Shown: positions 17,989-25,612 of the stretch, one piece after another
How the letters are laid out: every line of letters begins with the position of its first letter
How positions within the stretch are numbered: the first letter of the stretch is position 1
Origin: Vibrio nitrifigilis
GTDB taxonomy: Bacteria > Pseudomonadota > Gammaproteobacteria > Enterobacterales > Vibrionaceae
Length of the DNA: 64,000 nucleotides
Direction of reading: 5' to 3'
Assembly: GCF_015686695.1 (NCBI RefSeq)
Contig: NZ_JADPMR010000004.1
Span: forward strand, 1,426,001 to 1,490,000
Notes under the pieces: model-generated
The model's database searches: none
What the model was told of the DNA's origin: nothing
What the model saw: only the letters and a program-made list of their open reading frames with translations
Program-made: the position numbers and the translations under genes

Positions 17989-18448
17989 ATGGGGTCAATA
18001 CTTACTTTTTGCCACTATTCGACCGATACGAGAATAATGTAATCCAAAGCATTCACCAATTTCCTTCTGTGTATAACCACATATCCTACTCGATTGTGCT
18101 TACGATTGAATTTCTTGGTATACACACCATTCAGTTGGCTCATTCCTTTACTCATATTGCCGTCCGGTGTTTCGACTAAAAGATGATAATGGTTGGTCTT
18201 TAGGCAGAAGCTGTATATCACCCAATTAAACCGTTCACAGGTTGAGGCTAACACCTCAAGAAAAAGCCCAAAATCCGTTTCATCCAAATAAATCGGAGGC
18301 TCGGGCATTTCCTCTGGACGTAACGTGATACAAAGCACCTGTGTACTCAATCCGTAATGGTAGACTCATCTTTTCTTATCGACTACTGTGTATAAGATAA
18401 ATGCAGTACATCACAACCAGTTAGACAAAAGGCAAGACTTGACCCCAT
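17989..18448 (-). mobile_element. Decayed REP-type transposase element bounded by ATGGGGTCAA inverted ends
   Basis: The 460-base segment is bounded by ATGGGGTCAATACTT at the left and the inverted copy of ATGGGGTCAAGTCTT at the right (13 of 15 match). GGGGTCAA-type ends are typical of IS200-like REP-associated transposases in gammaproteobacteria. The segment contains only a broken transposase gene. Confidence 0.7.
17995..18369 (-). pseudogene. Broken Y1 (REP-associated) transposase
   Basis: Three frames carry pieces of one transposase. The start (MSLPLRIEYTGALYHVTSRG) begins at 18369. A frame change near 18300 leads to the catalytic part with NHYHLLVETPDGN (HUH-type His pair). After FNRKHNRVGY a large internal deletion joins to the C-terminal helix-turn-helix part TQKEIGECFGLHYSRIG in the third frame, ending at 17995. 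The residues for DNA nicking between the HUH motif and the C-terminus, including the catalytic tyrosine region, are lost, so it cannot be active. An intact relative of a different subfamily lies at 21924-23012. Confidence 0.8.
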
Positions 18449-18454
18449 TATTCA

Positions 18455-19087
18455 CTATAATTGGAGCAATTCGACTTTTTCATCAAATTTAAACACATAC
18501 GGTCTTTCTTTAGGTAGTATTAATGAAGATATATTATTATTATCGATATTTCTTTTCTGTTGCTCTACAAAATTAGAAACATCTTCTATATTAGTTATCC
18601 AATCACTATTAAACTTTCTTAACGTAGAACCACGAATACCAATTTGTACAGCTCTACGTTTCAGATTACTACCAAATGGATCATGATCGGGATCCCATTG
18701 AAGCCTAATATCTGATTCTCTAACCTTCTGCTTCCAAATACTTAAATCGGCCTCATTGGCGGAGGAAAAACTCGAAGATACTGCATTGTGATACATATAT
18801 TCAAATGCATCACGACGAATAGAAATAGCTAGAGTAACTTCCTGATTAGATTTACTTCCCCATCCAGAACGATACATCATCCATAGAAAGTTAGTTTTAA
18901 TCCATGTCATTCTTTCAAAACTAAAATCTCCACCAAAGTGACCATTTTTCGCCGCAAACCGAGCTATTTTCTCATTATATGCTTGATAAACAACAATTTC
19001 ATTTTCGTTATACTGAGCCATAATTGTTCGACCGATAGTAGGCCAAGTTCTATATTGCTTAATATAATTATCAAATTCTAACATCAT
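18455..19087 (-). CDS. DUF4291 family protein
   Basis: A 210-residue protein matching the DUF4291 pattern: TIMAQYNENEIVVYQAYNEK near residue 22-41, RMTWIKTNFLWMMYRSGWGS near 59-78, and repeated aspartates and RRDAFEYMYHNAV after that. The family has no firmly established function and is widespread as single genes. Here it stands between an orphan Rhs toxin/immunity pair and a decayed transposase element, in AT-rich DNA, so it was probably carried in with the accessory cargo. No clear ribosome site precedes the paired ATGs. Confidence 0.85.
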   Translation of the reverse strand: MMLEFDNYIKQYRTWPTIGRTIMAQYNENEIVVYQAYNEKIARFAAKNGHFGGDFSFERMTWIKTNFLWMMYRSGWGSKSNQEVTLAISIRRDAFEYMYHNAVSSSFSSANEADLSIWKQKVRESDIRLQWDPDHDPFGSNLKRRAVQIGIRGSTLRKFNSDWITNIEDVSNFVEQQKRNIDNNNISSLILPKERPYVFKFDEKVELLQL

Positions 19088-19105
19088 AAATATAACAATT
19101 AAAAA

Positions 19106-19576
19106 TTAAAGATCATATGTTATAGCAACCTCAAGCGTTATATCAGAATATTTTCTATTCTTGCTTGGTGGGCATTTAAATTCATCAAATGCTTTTATAA
19201 TATAAACACAAAAACCTTCCTTATATAATACACGATCTTTTTCATCATTTACGTATATAGAAAAATCCATCAAACTCCCATCAATTAACCTTATACTAAC
19301 AGTATTAAATTTACCAATCTTATCTTGACCTGCTTCAAAAACACGACAAATAAACCCTTTATAACATATTGTGTTTATATTTCCTTTTAATATATTATCC
19401 CACCACAAATCAGAGCAAAATAAACCATAATCCCCCTTTAAACCTAAATATGGCTTATTTTTGTTTAATGTTAGTAATTGAACTTTCTCAACATATTTAG
19501 GCTCTCGTACAATACGTTCCTTAAGAGAATATATCTTCTTTGTATTATCTGATAAATAACTAGAATCTATTAGCAT
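19106..19576 (-). CDS. Probable immunity protein for the orphan Rhs tip
   Basis: A 156-residue soluble protein of unrecognised family. Its ATG lies two bases after the stop of the orphan Rhs C-terminal toxin gene. This is the standard position of a cognate immunity gene, with translation likely coupled. Base composition is as AT-rich as the toxin domain. There is no signal peptide, consistent with neutralising a cytoplasmic toxin. The family cannot be named from the sequence. Confidence 0.7.
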   Translation of the reverse strand: MLIDSSYLSDNTKKIYSLKERIVREPKYVEKVQLLTLNKNKPYLGLKGDYGLFCSDLWWDNILKGNINTICYKGFICRVFEAGQDKIGKFNTVSIRLIDGSLMDFSIYVNDEKDRVLYKEGFCVYIIKAFDEFKCPPSKNRKYSDITLEVAITYDL

Positions 19577-19578
19577 AT

Positions 19579-21756
19579 TTACTTATCCAAAACCTCGTAT
19601 CTTATCATTTTTGAATTAAATAATTTCAGACCTTCTCCTACCCCCAACGCTGTAGTAATTTGTCCTTTTTCTTTCTTGAACCTTGCATGCTTTTGATTCC
19701 AATTTCCCTCTCTATATGGAACATTTGGCAACAGCTTTTCAGTAGCTTTATCGGCGGATATACCAATATCCTGCAATTTTTTAGAGGTTCCAGGTTCTAG
19801 ATAGAATTTAACCAAGTAACCATCATAACTCGACGCATACTCTCGTAGAGGTGATGTTGACGTTTCAGTTGTAGGTAACAGCTCACCAGTATCACCTAAA
19901 TATTCTAGATGTTCTTTTGGCATACTTCTATACAGAATCTCATTTCCATGGGAATCGTGTTCCAAAATGGTATTACTTAAATTAAATGCCTTGCGTTCTT
20001 TATCCCTTTGCCTAGACAGATATTCTTTGTATTTTTCCGGAGGCATATGTTCACATGGACACCCTCCTTTTTTATTCTTCAACCCCAACGGATCCACCCA
20101 TCCCGTCGGATTCGGCACATACTGGTAGTTATTCAATCCACCAGCAAGTCCAATGGGGTCGATGGTGATAAAGCGCCCTGCATTAGGATTATAGTATCGA
20201 TGACGATTGTAATGTAACCCCGTTTCAGCATCAAAATACTGACCTTGGAAGCGCAATGGGCTTTCTATTTCCGCAACGGTTTTCTTAAAGACGTTACCAT
20301 AGGCGCGATATTGCACTGACCAAACGGTTTCACCTTGTGTGGTTGTAATATCTAACGGCGTACCGATTTGGTCTAGATGGTAATGATAAACCTCTGCTTC
20401 TTTACCTTCGCCTTTGAGTAAAGCCAGCGGGCGGAATGATCCGGGTTCATAAACATAGCTTTGATACTGCTCGCTGTTGGTCATTTCAGCGATTAAATTA
20501 TCGCCTTGCCAGAGAAACTCAGTGGTGGTTTCTAAACCTGTTTTATCTATCACTCGCTTTTCGATACGACGACCAAATGCGTCATACCGGTAATGCGCTT
20601 GGCTACCATCCGGCATCGTGACTTTGATTAAGCGATGCTGGCAATCGTATTCATAACCTGTCACTAGGCTTTGATTTTTACCACGACTCTCTTTAACTAA
20701 ACGACCAAACTCATCGTATTCGTAATGGCTGTCACCATGGAGTTTTAGCTGGTTGCCCGGTGCGTGGTCAAATAGTTCGCTGCTTTGCAAGCTTATATGA
20801 TTAGGTATTAAGTTACCGGTCGCATCGTGAGTAAACTGCTCATCAAGGTTGCCACGTACCGCGGTTAAACGAGATAGTGGGTCGTAATCATAAAACGTGT
20901 CGCCACGCTGTTTGTCGGAGATTTGAACAAGGTTACCTAGCCCGTCGTATTGGTATTGACGACGTTGCTTTTCACGGCCCTCAAGCATTTGTGATTGGTT
21001 AACTAGGCGGCCTTGGTCGTCATAGTTAAAATGACTTTTGAGCTCGCCTTGATTACGCATCATCTCCAAACCATTTTGGAAGATATGTTGCGTTAGTACC
21101 TCATCATTCAGGTTTATTGCTCGTAGAACGCCACCTTTGCCGCGTTGGTACTCCAACACATTGGCATCCGGTAGTTGCCATTTACTCAGCAGCCCTAGCT
21201 CGTCATATTCATAGTATTGAGATGACCACCCCGCGTGAGACTCAATCACACGGTCCATGATGTCATAACGCCAAGCTAAAGGCGTTTCACCATCATCGAC
21301 AGAAATTAGATTGCCATTTTTGTCGTATTGATACTCTATTTTTGAACCGTCTGGCAGAGTTTTAACAAGCAAACGGCCGAGGGAATCTCGCTCAAAGACG
21401 GTTTCAAGTTCAGTACCATTCGTTCCTGTCTCAACTTTGCTGAGGAGCTTACCGTTTAGGTCATAGGTGTACGCTAGGCTACGCCCATCAAATGTCGTTT
21501 CTTTACTGACTAAACCATTGGGGAGGTAATCGATTTGATAGGTTTCACCCCGTTCGTTGGTAATATGGCTAACGAAGTTCTTTGCGTTTTCATACCGATA
21601 ACTGAGACTGGAGCCATCTGGATTAATCACTTTTGAAACTAAATGACTATTTTCAAAATACTCATATGTTGTGATAAGGCCTTTTTCATCTTCAACAGAA
21701 GTAACTTTGCCATAACCGTTATAAGTAAAACGCTGACTAGAACCATCGGGTTTCAC
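19579..21756 (-). CDS. N-terminally truncated orphan Rhs protein with ADP-ribosyltransferase-like C-terminal toxin
   Basis: A 725-residue Rhs fragment starting at a GTG. The Rhs-type reading continues upstream only to about 21774, where the end of a transposase element replaces the missing N-terminal half. YD repeats fill residues 1-500. The core-closing segment (FITIDPIGLAGGLNNYQYVPNPTGWVDPLGL, in part) ends near residue 559, where Rhs proteins are self-cleaved. The 166-residue toxin domain has LYRSM (Arg about 610), an STS motif in ETSTSP (about 633-635) and a late GEGLKLFN (Glu about 708), suggesting an R-S-E ADP-ribosyltransferase, perhaps of the TreTu type. Without N-terminus or adaptor it is probably a displaced, silent tip kept for recombination with the full-length Rhs gene. 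Confidence 0.8.
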   Translation of the reverse strand: MKPDGSSQRFTYNGYGKVTSVEDEKGLITTYEYFENSHLVSKVINPDGSSLSYRYENAKNFVSHITNERGETYQIDYLPNGLVSKETTFDGRSLAYTYDLNGKLLSKVETGTNGTELETVFERDSLGRLLVKTLPDGSKIEYQYDKNGNLISVDDGETPLAWRYDIMDRVIESHAGWSSQYYEYDELGLLSKWQLPDANVLEYQRGKGGVLRAINLNDEVLTQHIFQNGLEMMRNQGELKSHFNYDDQGRLVNQSQMLEGREKQRRQYQYDGLGNLVQISDKQRGDTFYDYDPLSRLTAVRGNLDEQFTHDATGNLIPNHISLQSSELFDHAPGNQLKLHGDSHYEYDEFGRLVKESRGKNQSLVTGYEYDCQHRLIKVTMPDGSQAHYRYDAFGRRIEKRVIDKTGLETTTEFLWQGDNLIAEMTNSEQYQSYVYEPGSFRPLALLKGEGKEAEVYHYHLDQIGTPLDITTTQGETVWSVQYRAYGNVFKKTVAEIESPLRFQGQYFDAETGLHYNRHRYYNPNAGRFITIDPIGLAGGLNNYQYVPNPTGWVDPLGLKNKKGGCPCEHMPPEKYKEYLSRQRDKERKAFNLSNTILEHDSHGNEILYRSMPKEHLEYLGDTGELLPTTETSTSPLREYASSYDGYLVKFYLEPGTSKKLQDIGISADKATEKLLPNVPYREGNWNQKHARFKKEKGQITTALGVGEGLKLFNSKMIRYEVLDK

Positions 21757-21772
21757 AACTTTTATAAGATTG

Positions 21773-23079
21773 AATTAACCAGGACACTCACCTTTAATCT
21801 TTTGAATAACTCTACTCACCAGTCGCGATTTCTTTGATATCAACCGTAAGTTTTCCCAATCTTTATTTCGTATCTGTCGACCAATTGTCATGCTTGATAA
21901 CGCTTATATTGCGGGGAAAGCTAATGACAACTGCCAGATCTCAACTCATTTGTCCTGAAGTAACACCTTATTATCACTGTGTCTCGCGTTGTGTGCGCCG
22001 ATCTTTCCTCTGCGGCAAAGATGTTGTCACCGGCAAGTCTTACGAACACCGTAGAGCTTGGGTTGAACAACGTATGCTGGCTCTTGCTTCCGTCTATTGT
22101 ATTCGAATTTGTTCTTACGCCATTATGAGTAATCATTACCACCTCGTGGCATTTATTGACAAAGAAGCCGCTCTCTCCCTTTCAGACCTTGAAGTCGTTG
22201 AACGATGGTGCAGTGAACATCAACCCCCCGTTATTATTCAACGTTGGCTGGCGAACCAAATCTCGTCCAAAGCCGAATCACACACATGCAGCCAACTGAT
22301 TAAGACTTGGCGCCACCGTTTGTTTTCCCTAAGCTGGTTTATGAGGGAGCTCAACTATGACATTGCCGTGCAGGCCAATAAAGAAGACCAATGCACTGGC
22401 CGATTTTGGGAAGGACGATTTAAATCTCAAGCCTTATTAGACGAAAAAGCTCTGCTTTCCGCTATGGCTTATGTCGATCTCAATCCCATAAGAGCAAAAA
22501 TGGCTGACTCCCCTGAGCAATCTGATCACACGTCGATACAAGCGCGTTTAGGTAGTTTAGAACGTGGCGAAACGACCACACCATCACTTGCTAACTTTCT
22601 CGGGCATGAACACCAAGACAAGCATCATGGGATCCCATTTCGTTTGGTGGATTATATTGAGTTAATCGATTGGGTAGGCAGACAAATCAGAGAAGATAAG
22701 CGAGGGCATATTGATAACCGCCTGCCAGTGATACTCAAACGGTTGTCGCTATCCCAGCAAGAATGTTTAACGCTTTGCTCCGAACTGGAGAAAAAGCCCA
22801 GAGCTTGGGTTGGCTCAACCATAGAACTCGAAAAAGTCAAAACCCAATTGGGGAAAAAAACGAATGGTGGGATTACTGATTTCATAACCAATACAATCGA
22901 TAAACCTGTAAAGTTGAATCCATCTTTTCCAAAATTATCCAGCAACAAACACCTTTATACTTCCCAAACAACCTCATCGATACTTCTAATTGCCATATCC
23001 ATACCTGAGTAGGATTCAAATTTTTTAAGGTTAGATACTTTGACAGAGGAAAATTTAAGGGTGTGTGTCCCAGTTAATT
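21773..23079 (+). mobile_element. REP-associated transposase element with imperfect inverted ends
   Basis: The ends are inverted copies over 25 bases: left at 21773-21797 (core AACCAGGACACTCACC) and right at 23055-23079 (complement core AACTGGGACACACACC), matching at about 21 of 25 positions. The single gene inside is a Y1-type transposase. The left end coincides with the point where the orphan Rhs reading frame loses similarity, so the element or its recombination cut the Rhs gene. Confidence 0.7.
21924..23012 (+). CDS. REP-associated tyrosine (Y1/IS200-like) transposase
   Basis: A 362-residue HUH-type transposase. The catalytic His pair is in SNHYHLVAFID (near residue 70). The GRFWEGRFKSQALLDEKALLSAMAYVDLNPIRAKMA region (about 165-200, described in part) carries the nicking tyrosine and the family signature. 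It would cut single strands at palindromic REP-like sequences. The ATG at 21924 is preceded by GGGGAAAG; the longer frame upstream runs into the element end. It appears intact, unlike the broken transposase at 17995-18369 and the remnant at 23530-23937. Confidence 0.88.
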   Translation: MTTARSQLICPEVTPYYHCVSRCVRRSFLCGKDVVTGKSYEHRRAWVEQRMLALASVYCIRICSYAIMSNHYHLVAFIDKEAALSLSDLEVVERWCSEHQPPVIIQRWLANQISSKAESHTCSQLIKTWRHRLFSLSWFMRELNYDIAVQANKEDQCTGRFWEGRFKSQALLDEKALLSAMAYVDLNPIRAKMADSPEQSDHTSIQARLGSLERGETTTPSLANFLGHEHQDKHHGIPFRLVDYIELIDWVGRQIREDKRGHIDNRLPVILKRLSLSQQECLTLCSELEKKPRAWVGSTIELEKVKTQLGKKTNGGITDFITNTIDKPVKLNPSFPKLSSNKHLYTSQTTSSILLIAISIPE

Positions 23080-23238
23080 TTCATTGAATGCATCTAGAAA
23101 TGGACAATGCCAACCCAGAACTGGAATATGACATGGGTTCAGTTGGCGATCCACTTTGAAGGTCGTTTATATGACGTCTTAGAACTTTAGTCAAAATAGC
23201 TGACACAGAATTCTGAACGCCCTCGTCTCCTTAGATCC

Positions 23239-23469
23239 TTAAACATTAGATTTATATGGTTTTTCCCCACGGGCTATCAACCTTTTTTGTATTGCAAATA
23301 GAACTTCCATTAATTTGCTTTCATCATTAATAATAATATTTGCTTCACCTTCTGAGATCTCATCCTCTCTAATAGCAATTTGGTGTGCACCTGCATCATA
23401 TTGTATATAATAGCTATTACCAACTGTAAAAATCTTTATATTATTTTTTTCATAAATTTTCACTTTCAT
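23239..23469 (-). CDS. Small hypothetical protein
   Basis: A 76-residue acidic protein without signal peptide or known motif; AAGAAG precedes the ATG. It lies between the intact transposase element and its decayed copy, in the same orientation as the toxin/immunity genes. It may be a further immunity or accessory gene cut off from the operon by the remnant element. Family unknown. Confidence 0.55.
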   Translation of the reverse strand: MKVKIYEKNNIKIFTVGNSYYIQYDAGAHQIAIREDEISEGEANIIINDESKLMEVLFAIQKRLIARGEKPYKSNV

Positions 23470-23529
23470 ATAAATTACTTCTTAAAAATAATTTGAATTT
23501 AATATTCATAAGGGAAAGCTGTGTAGGAT

Positions 23530-23937
23530 AAAAAATAAGGGAATATAATCGCGAGAATATTAATAACCGCATGCCAGTTATACTCGAACGGCTGTCTATA
23601 TTCCAACAAGATTATTTAACGCCATGTACCGAACTAGAGAATAAGATTAGAACTTGGTTCAACCACATAACTTCAAAATACCAAAACCAAGCTCGATAGA
23701 AAAATAATACTGGATCTGATAATTTCATAATAAATATAACAAACTACCTATAGTCTGCGACAGCATCGTCTGTTTTTCGCAACTCCTATAATCACCATTA
23801 TTCCGAAAAAAACAACAACCTTCCTTACCAATATCAACGACAAAACACATCCCTGAATATGCATGTAACTTTACCTACAGACTCATTGAGGTTAGCACCT
23901 TTGACATGAAAATATTTAATGATGTGTGTCGTTGTTA
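23530..23937 (+). pseudogene. Decayed 3' end of a second REP-associated transposase element
   Basis: Bases from about 23540 onward align with the 3' third of the transposase at 22700-22900. For example, TTGATAACCGCCTGCCAGT there matches TTAATAACCGCATGCCAGT here, and the following ATACTC-ACGG and GAACT-GAGAA blocks match too. The match resumes in the downstream flank (GAGGTTAG, CTTTGACA, GTGTGTC, GTTAATTTT at 23888-23937 versus 23028-23080). Frame is lost by many stops. It is a degenerate copy including the right end of the element. Confidence 0.7.
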
Positions 23938-24041
23938 ATTTTTTCCGCTGTTTATGCTATATGTATGTTAGTGGTATGTATAGTAATGCATCATACCAGA
24001 TGACCTAATTTACTATATCACCACAAACAAAGTCACCAAAT

Positions 24042-24893
24042 TTAAATATCCATCCGTAGATTTGAATATTCATATAACTTCTTATCTAGAACCTTTAAAT
24101 ATTCTATTCCATATGAAGTTTCATCAAGATCTTCAAACAAATTTAAAGGTAAGTTTTTGTCATATTCATCAAAGCATGTTGCCAGACCTACGGCAATAGA
24201 AGCGACGCTATCTGTATCCCCACCTAATGCTATACATTTTTTTAGCAATTCATTCAAATTATTACAATTTAACAAACAATGGAAAGCTGCACTTACCGTA
24301 TCAAATGCCTTAACAGTAACTTCTCCACTCCAGTTATAGTCCCACCCGGAAAAAGATTCAACAGTTAAAAAAGATTCTAATTCAGATAGCTTCCCTCGCT
24401 GATGTAATCCAAAGTGGGCAGCTAGCGCTACTGCGCAACTTGCTCTTATTGCTTCTTCTGTATTATGAGTAACCATTGCCTGCATTGTAGCTTTTGATAT
24501 TAGCTCTTCTTTATTTTTAATAAAACCGAGTGGTACCGACCGCATCGCTGCCCCATTTCTGTTACTATCGTTTCTAAGCATAAATATTAGCTCTTCACCA
24601 CTATTAGCTTTATTCAATAATTGATAAAATCCTTTTGAATAGCCATGACGAGGGTCTCTTTTAAAACAATCAACAAATTTCGATGCTATCTTTTCCTTTG
24701 ACCAAACTGATTGAAAGAGGATTAGTTCTACAATAGCAATAGACATTTGAGTATCATCTGTATATTTACCTTTCATTCGGTATAAATCATGTTCACAATA
24801 GCGTGTTAAATCATTAAATTTGGAAATTTTTTCATTGGAAGAAAACTCAAATCCAGCTCCATACGCATCAGCTACTGCAATTTCAATTAACAT
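24042..24893 (-). CDS. ADP-ribosylglycohydrolase (DraG/ARH family), probable immunity protein
   Basis: A 283-residue ADP-ribosyl-acceptor hydrolase. The metal-binding motifs are intact: ADAYG with Asp9 and Glu16, YTDDTQM (residues 44-50) and GGDTDS (224-229). The family removes ADP-ribose from modified residues such as arginine. It is the third gene after an Rhs toxin with an ADP-ribosyltransferase signature, separated by 11 bases from the gene before it. This placement argues that it is an enzymatic immunity protein, as known for Tri1 against the T6SS toxin Tre1. It has no secretion signal, so it acts in the cytoplasm. The start begins directly with the fold, so the N-terminus is short. Confidence 0.88.
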   Translation of the reverse strand: MLIEIAVADAYGAGFEFSSNEKISKFNDLTRYCEHDLYRMKGKYTDDTQMSIAIVELILFQSVWSKEKIASKFVDCFKRDPRHGYSKGFYQLLNKANSGEELIFMLRNDSNRNGAAMRSVPLGFIKNKEELISKATMQAMVTHNTEEAIRASCAVALAAHFGLHQRGKLSELESFLTVESFSGWDYNWSGEVTVKAFDTVSAAFHCLLNCNNLNELLKKCIALGGDTDSVASIAVGLATCFDEYDKNLPLNLFEDLDETSYGIEYLKVLDKKLYEYSNLRMDI

Positions 24894-24904
24894 TAATAAT
24901 ACCT

Positions 24905-25612
24905 TTAGCTTTCATAATGGTTTAAAATATTTTTATATAGTTTATCCGCATTTTCACCAATAAAGACTTCTTCCGCAATTAATACTCGTTTTAAAGCATC
25001 GAAAAAAGATGGTGTTTTTTTCAACGAATTATACATATCTTTAGTTAAAAAATACTCTGGATGTTCAAAACCTAATTCACAATTACTTCGCCATTTATTT
25101 CTAAACTCAGTTTTTAAAAGCTTCACCTGCTCATCTACAGAGGCTTTAGAAAACTTATTTATGAATTGCTCATAAGATTCTTTCTCTTTAATTTGAGCGC
25201 TGGTCTCAACTAAATATTGATGATAGAACTCATCAAATGTTATCTCTGGATATCTTTCCCTTTCACATTGATATACGACAGCATCGCCATCAAAAATACT
25301 ATCAGTTACAATCTCGGCACCCGATACTTGGTCCACAGTTATTTTCATTACTGCTGTTAAACCATTTGGAAATATTTTTTTTAACTCCATTCCATTCTCG
25401 GATTTAACCCGGTCACTTATATCTATTTTAAGTCCACTCGATAAATCAAAAAAAGTATAACTCAATCCTTTGGGAATAATTTCTTTTACTAATAAAAGTT
25501 TCCCATCATCTACGATGATTGTTTCCAACACATATGATCCCGGTTCCGACTCAAAAATATCGTTAGAGATATTATCTACCGACAACGAAATTCCTCTTTT
25601 TAGCTCAACCAT
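24905..25612 (-). CDS. Unknown protein translationally coupled to the Rhs toxin
   Basis: A 235-residue soluble protein of unrecognised family. Its ATG overlaps the Rhs stop as TAATG, so it is made together with the toxin. The first 120 residues look beta-rich (alternating hydrophobics such as LLLVKEIIPKGLSYTFFDL); the last 100 are helical (SYEQFINKFSKASVDEQVKLLK). The order toxin - this protein - ADP-ribosylglycohydrolase suggests a second immunity protein that blocks the toxin directly, or a chaperone for it. It is AT-rich like the toxin domain, implying they moved together. Confidence 0.7.
   Translation of the reverse strand: MVELKRGISLSVDNISNDIFESEPGSYVLETIIVDDGKLLLVKEIIPKGLSYTFFDLSSGLKIDISDRVKSENGMELKKIFPNGLTAVMKITVDQVSGAEIVTDSIFDGDAVVYQCERERYPEITFDEFYHQYLVETSAQIKEKESYEQFINKFSKASVDEQVKLLKTEFRNKWRSNCELGFEHPEYFLTKDMYNSLKKTPSFFDALKRVLIAEEVFIGENADKLYKNILNHYES

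Noticed and set aside
18015..18350. Stand-alone 111-residue transposase
   Set aside because: The frame holds only the middle of a transposase whose start and end are in other frames; it is described as one pseudogene.
23088..23238. Small gene in the stretch after the transposase element
   Set aside because: A short frame (about 19 codons) starting with ATGGACAATGCC ends early and no family pattern could be identified.
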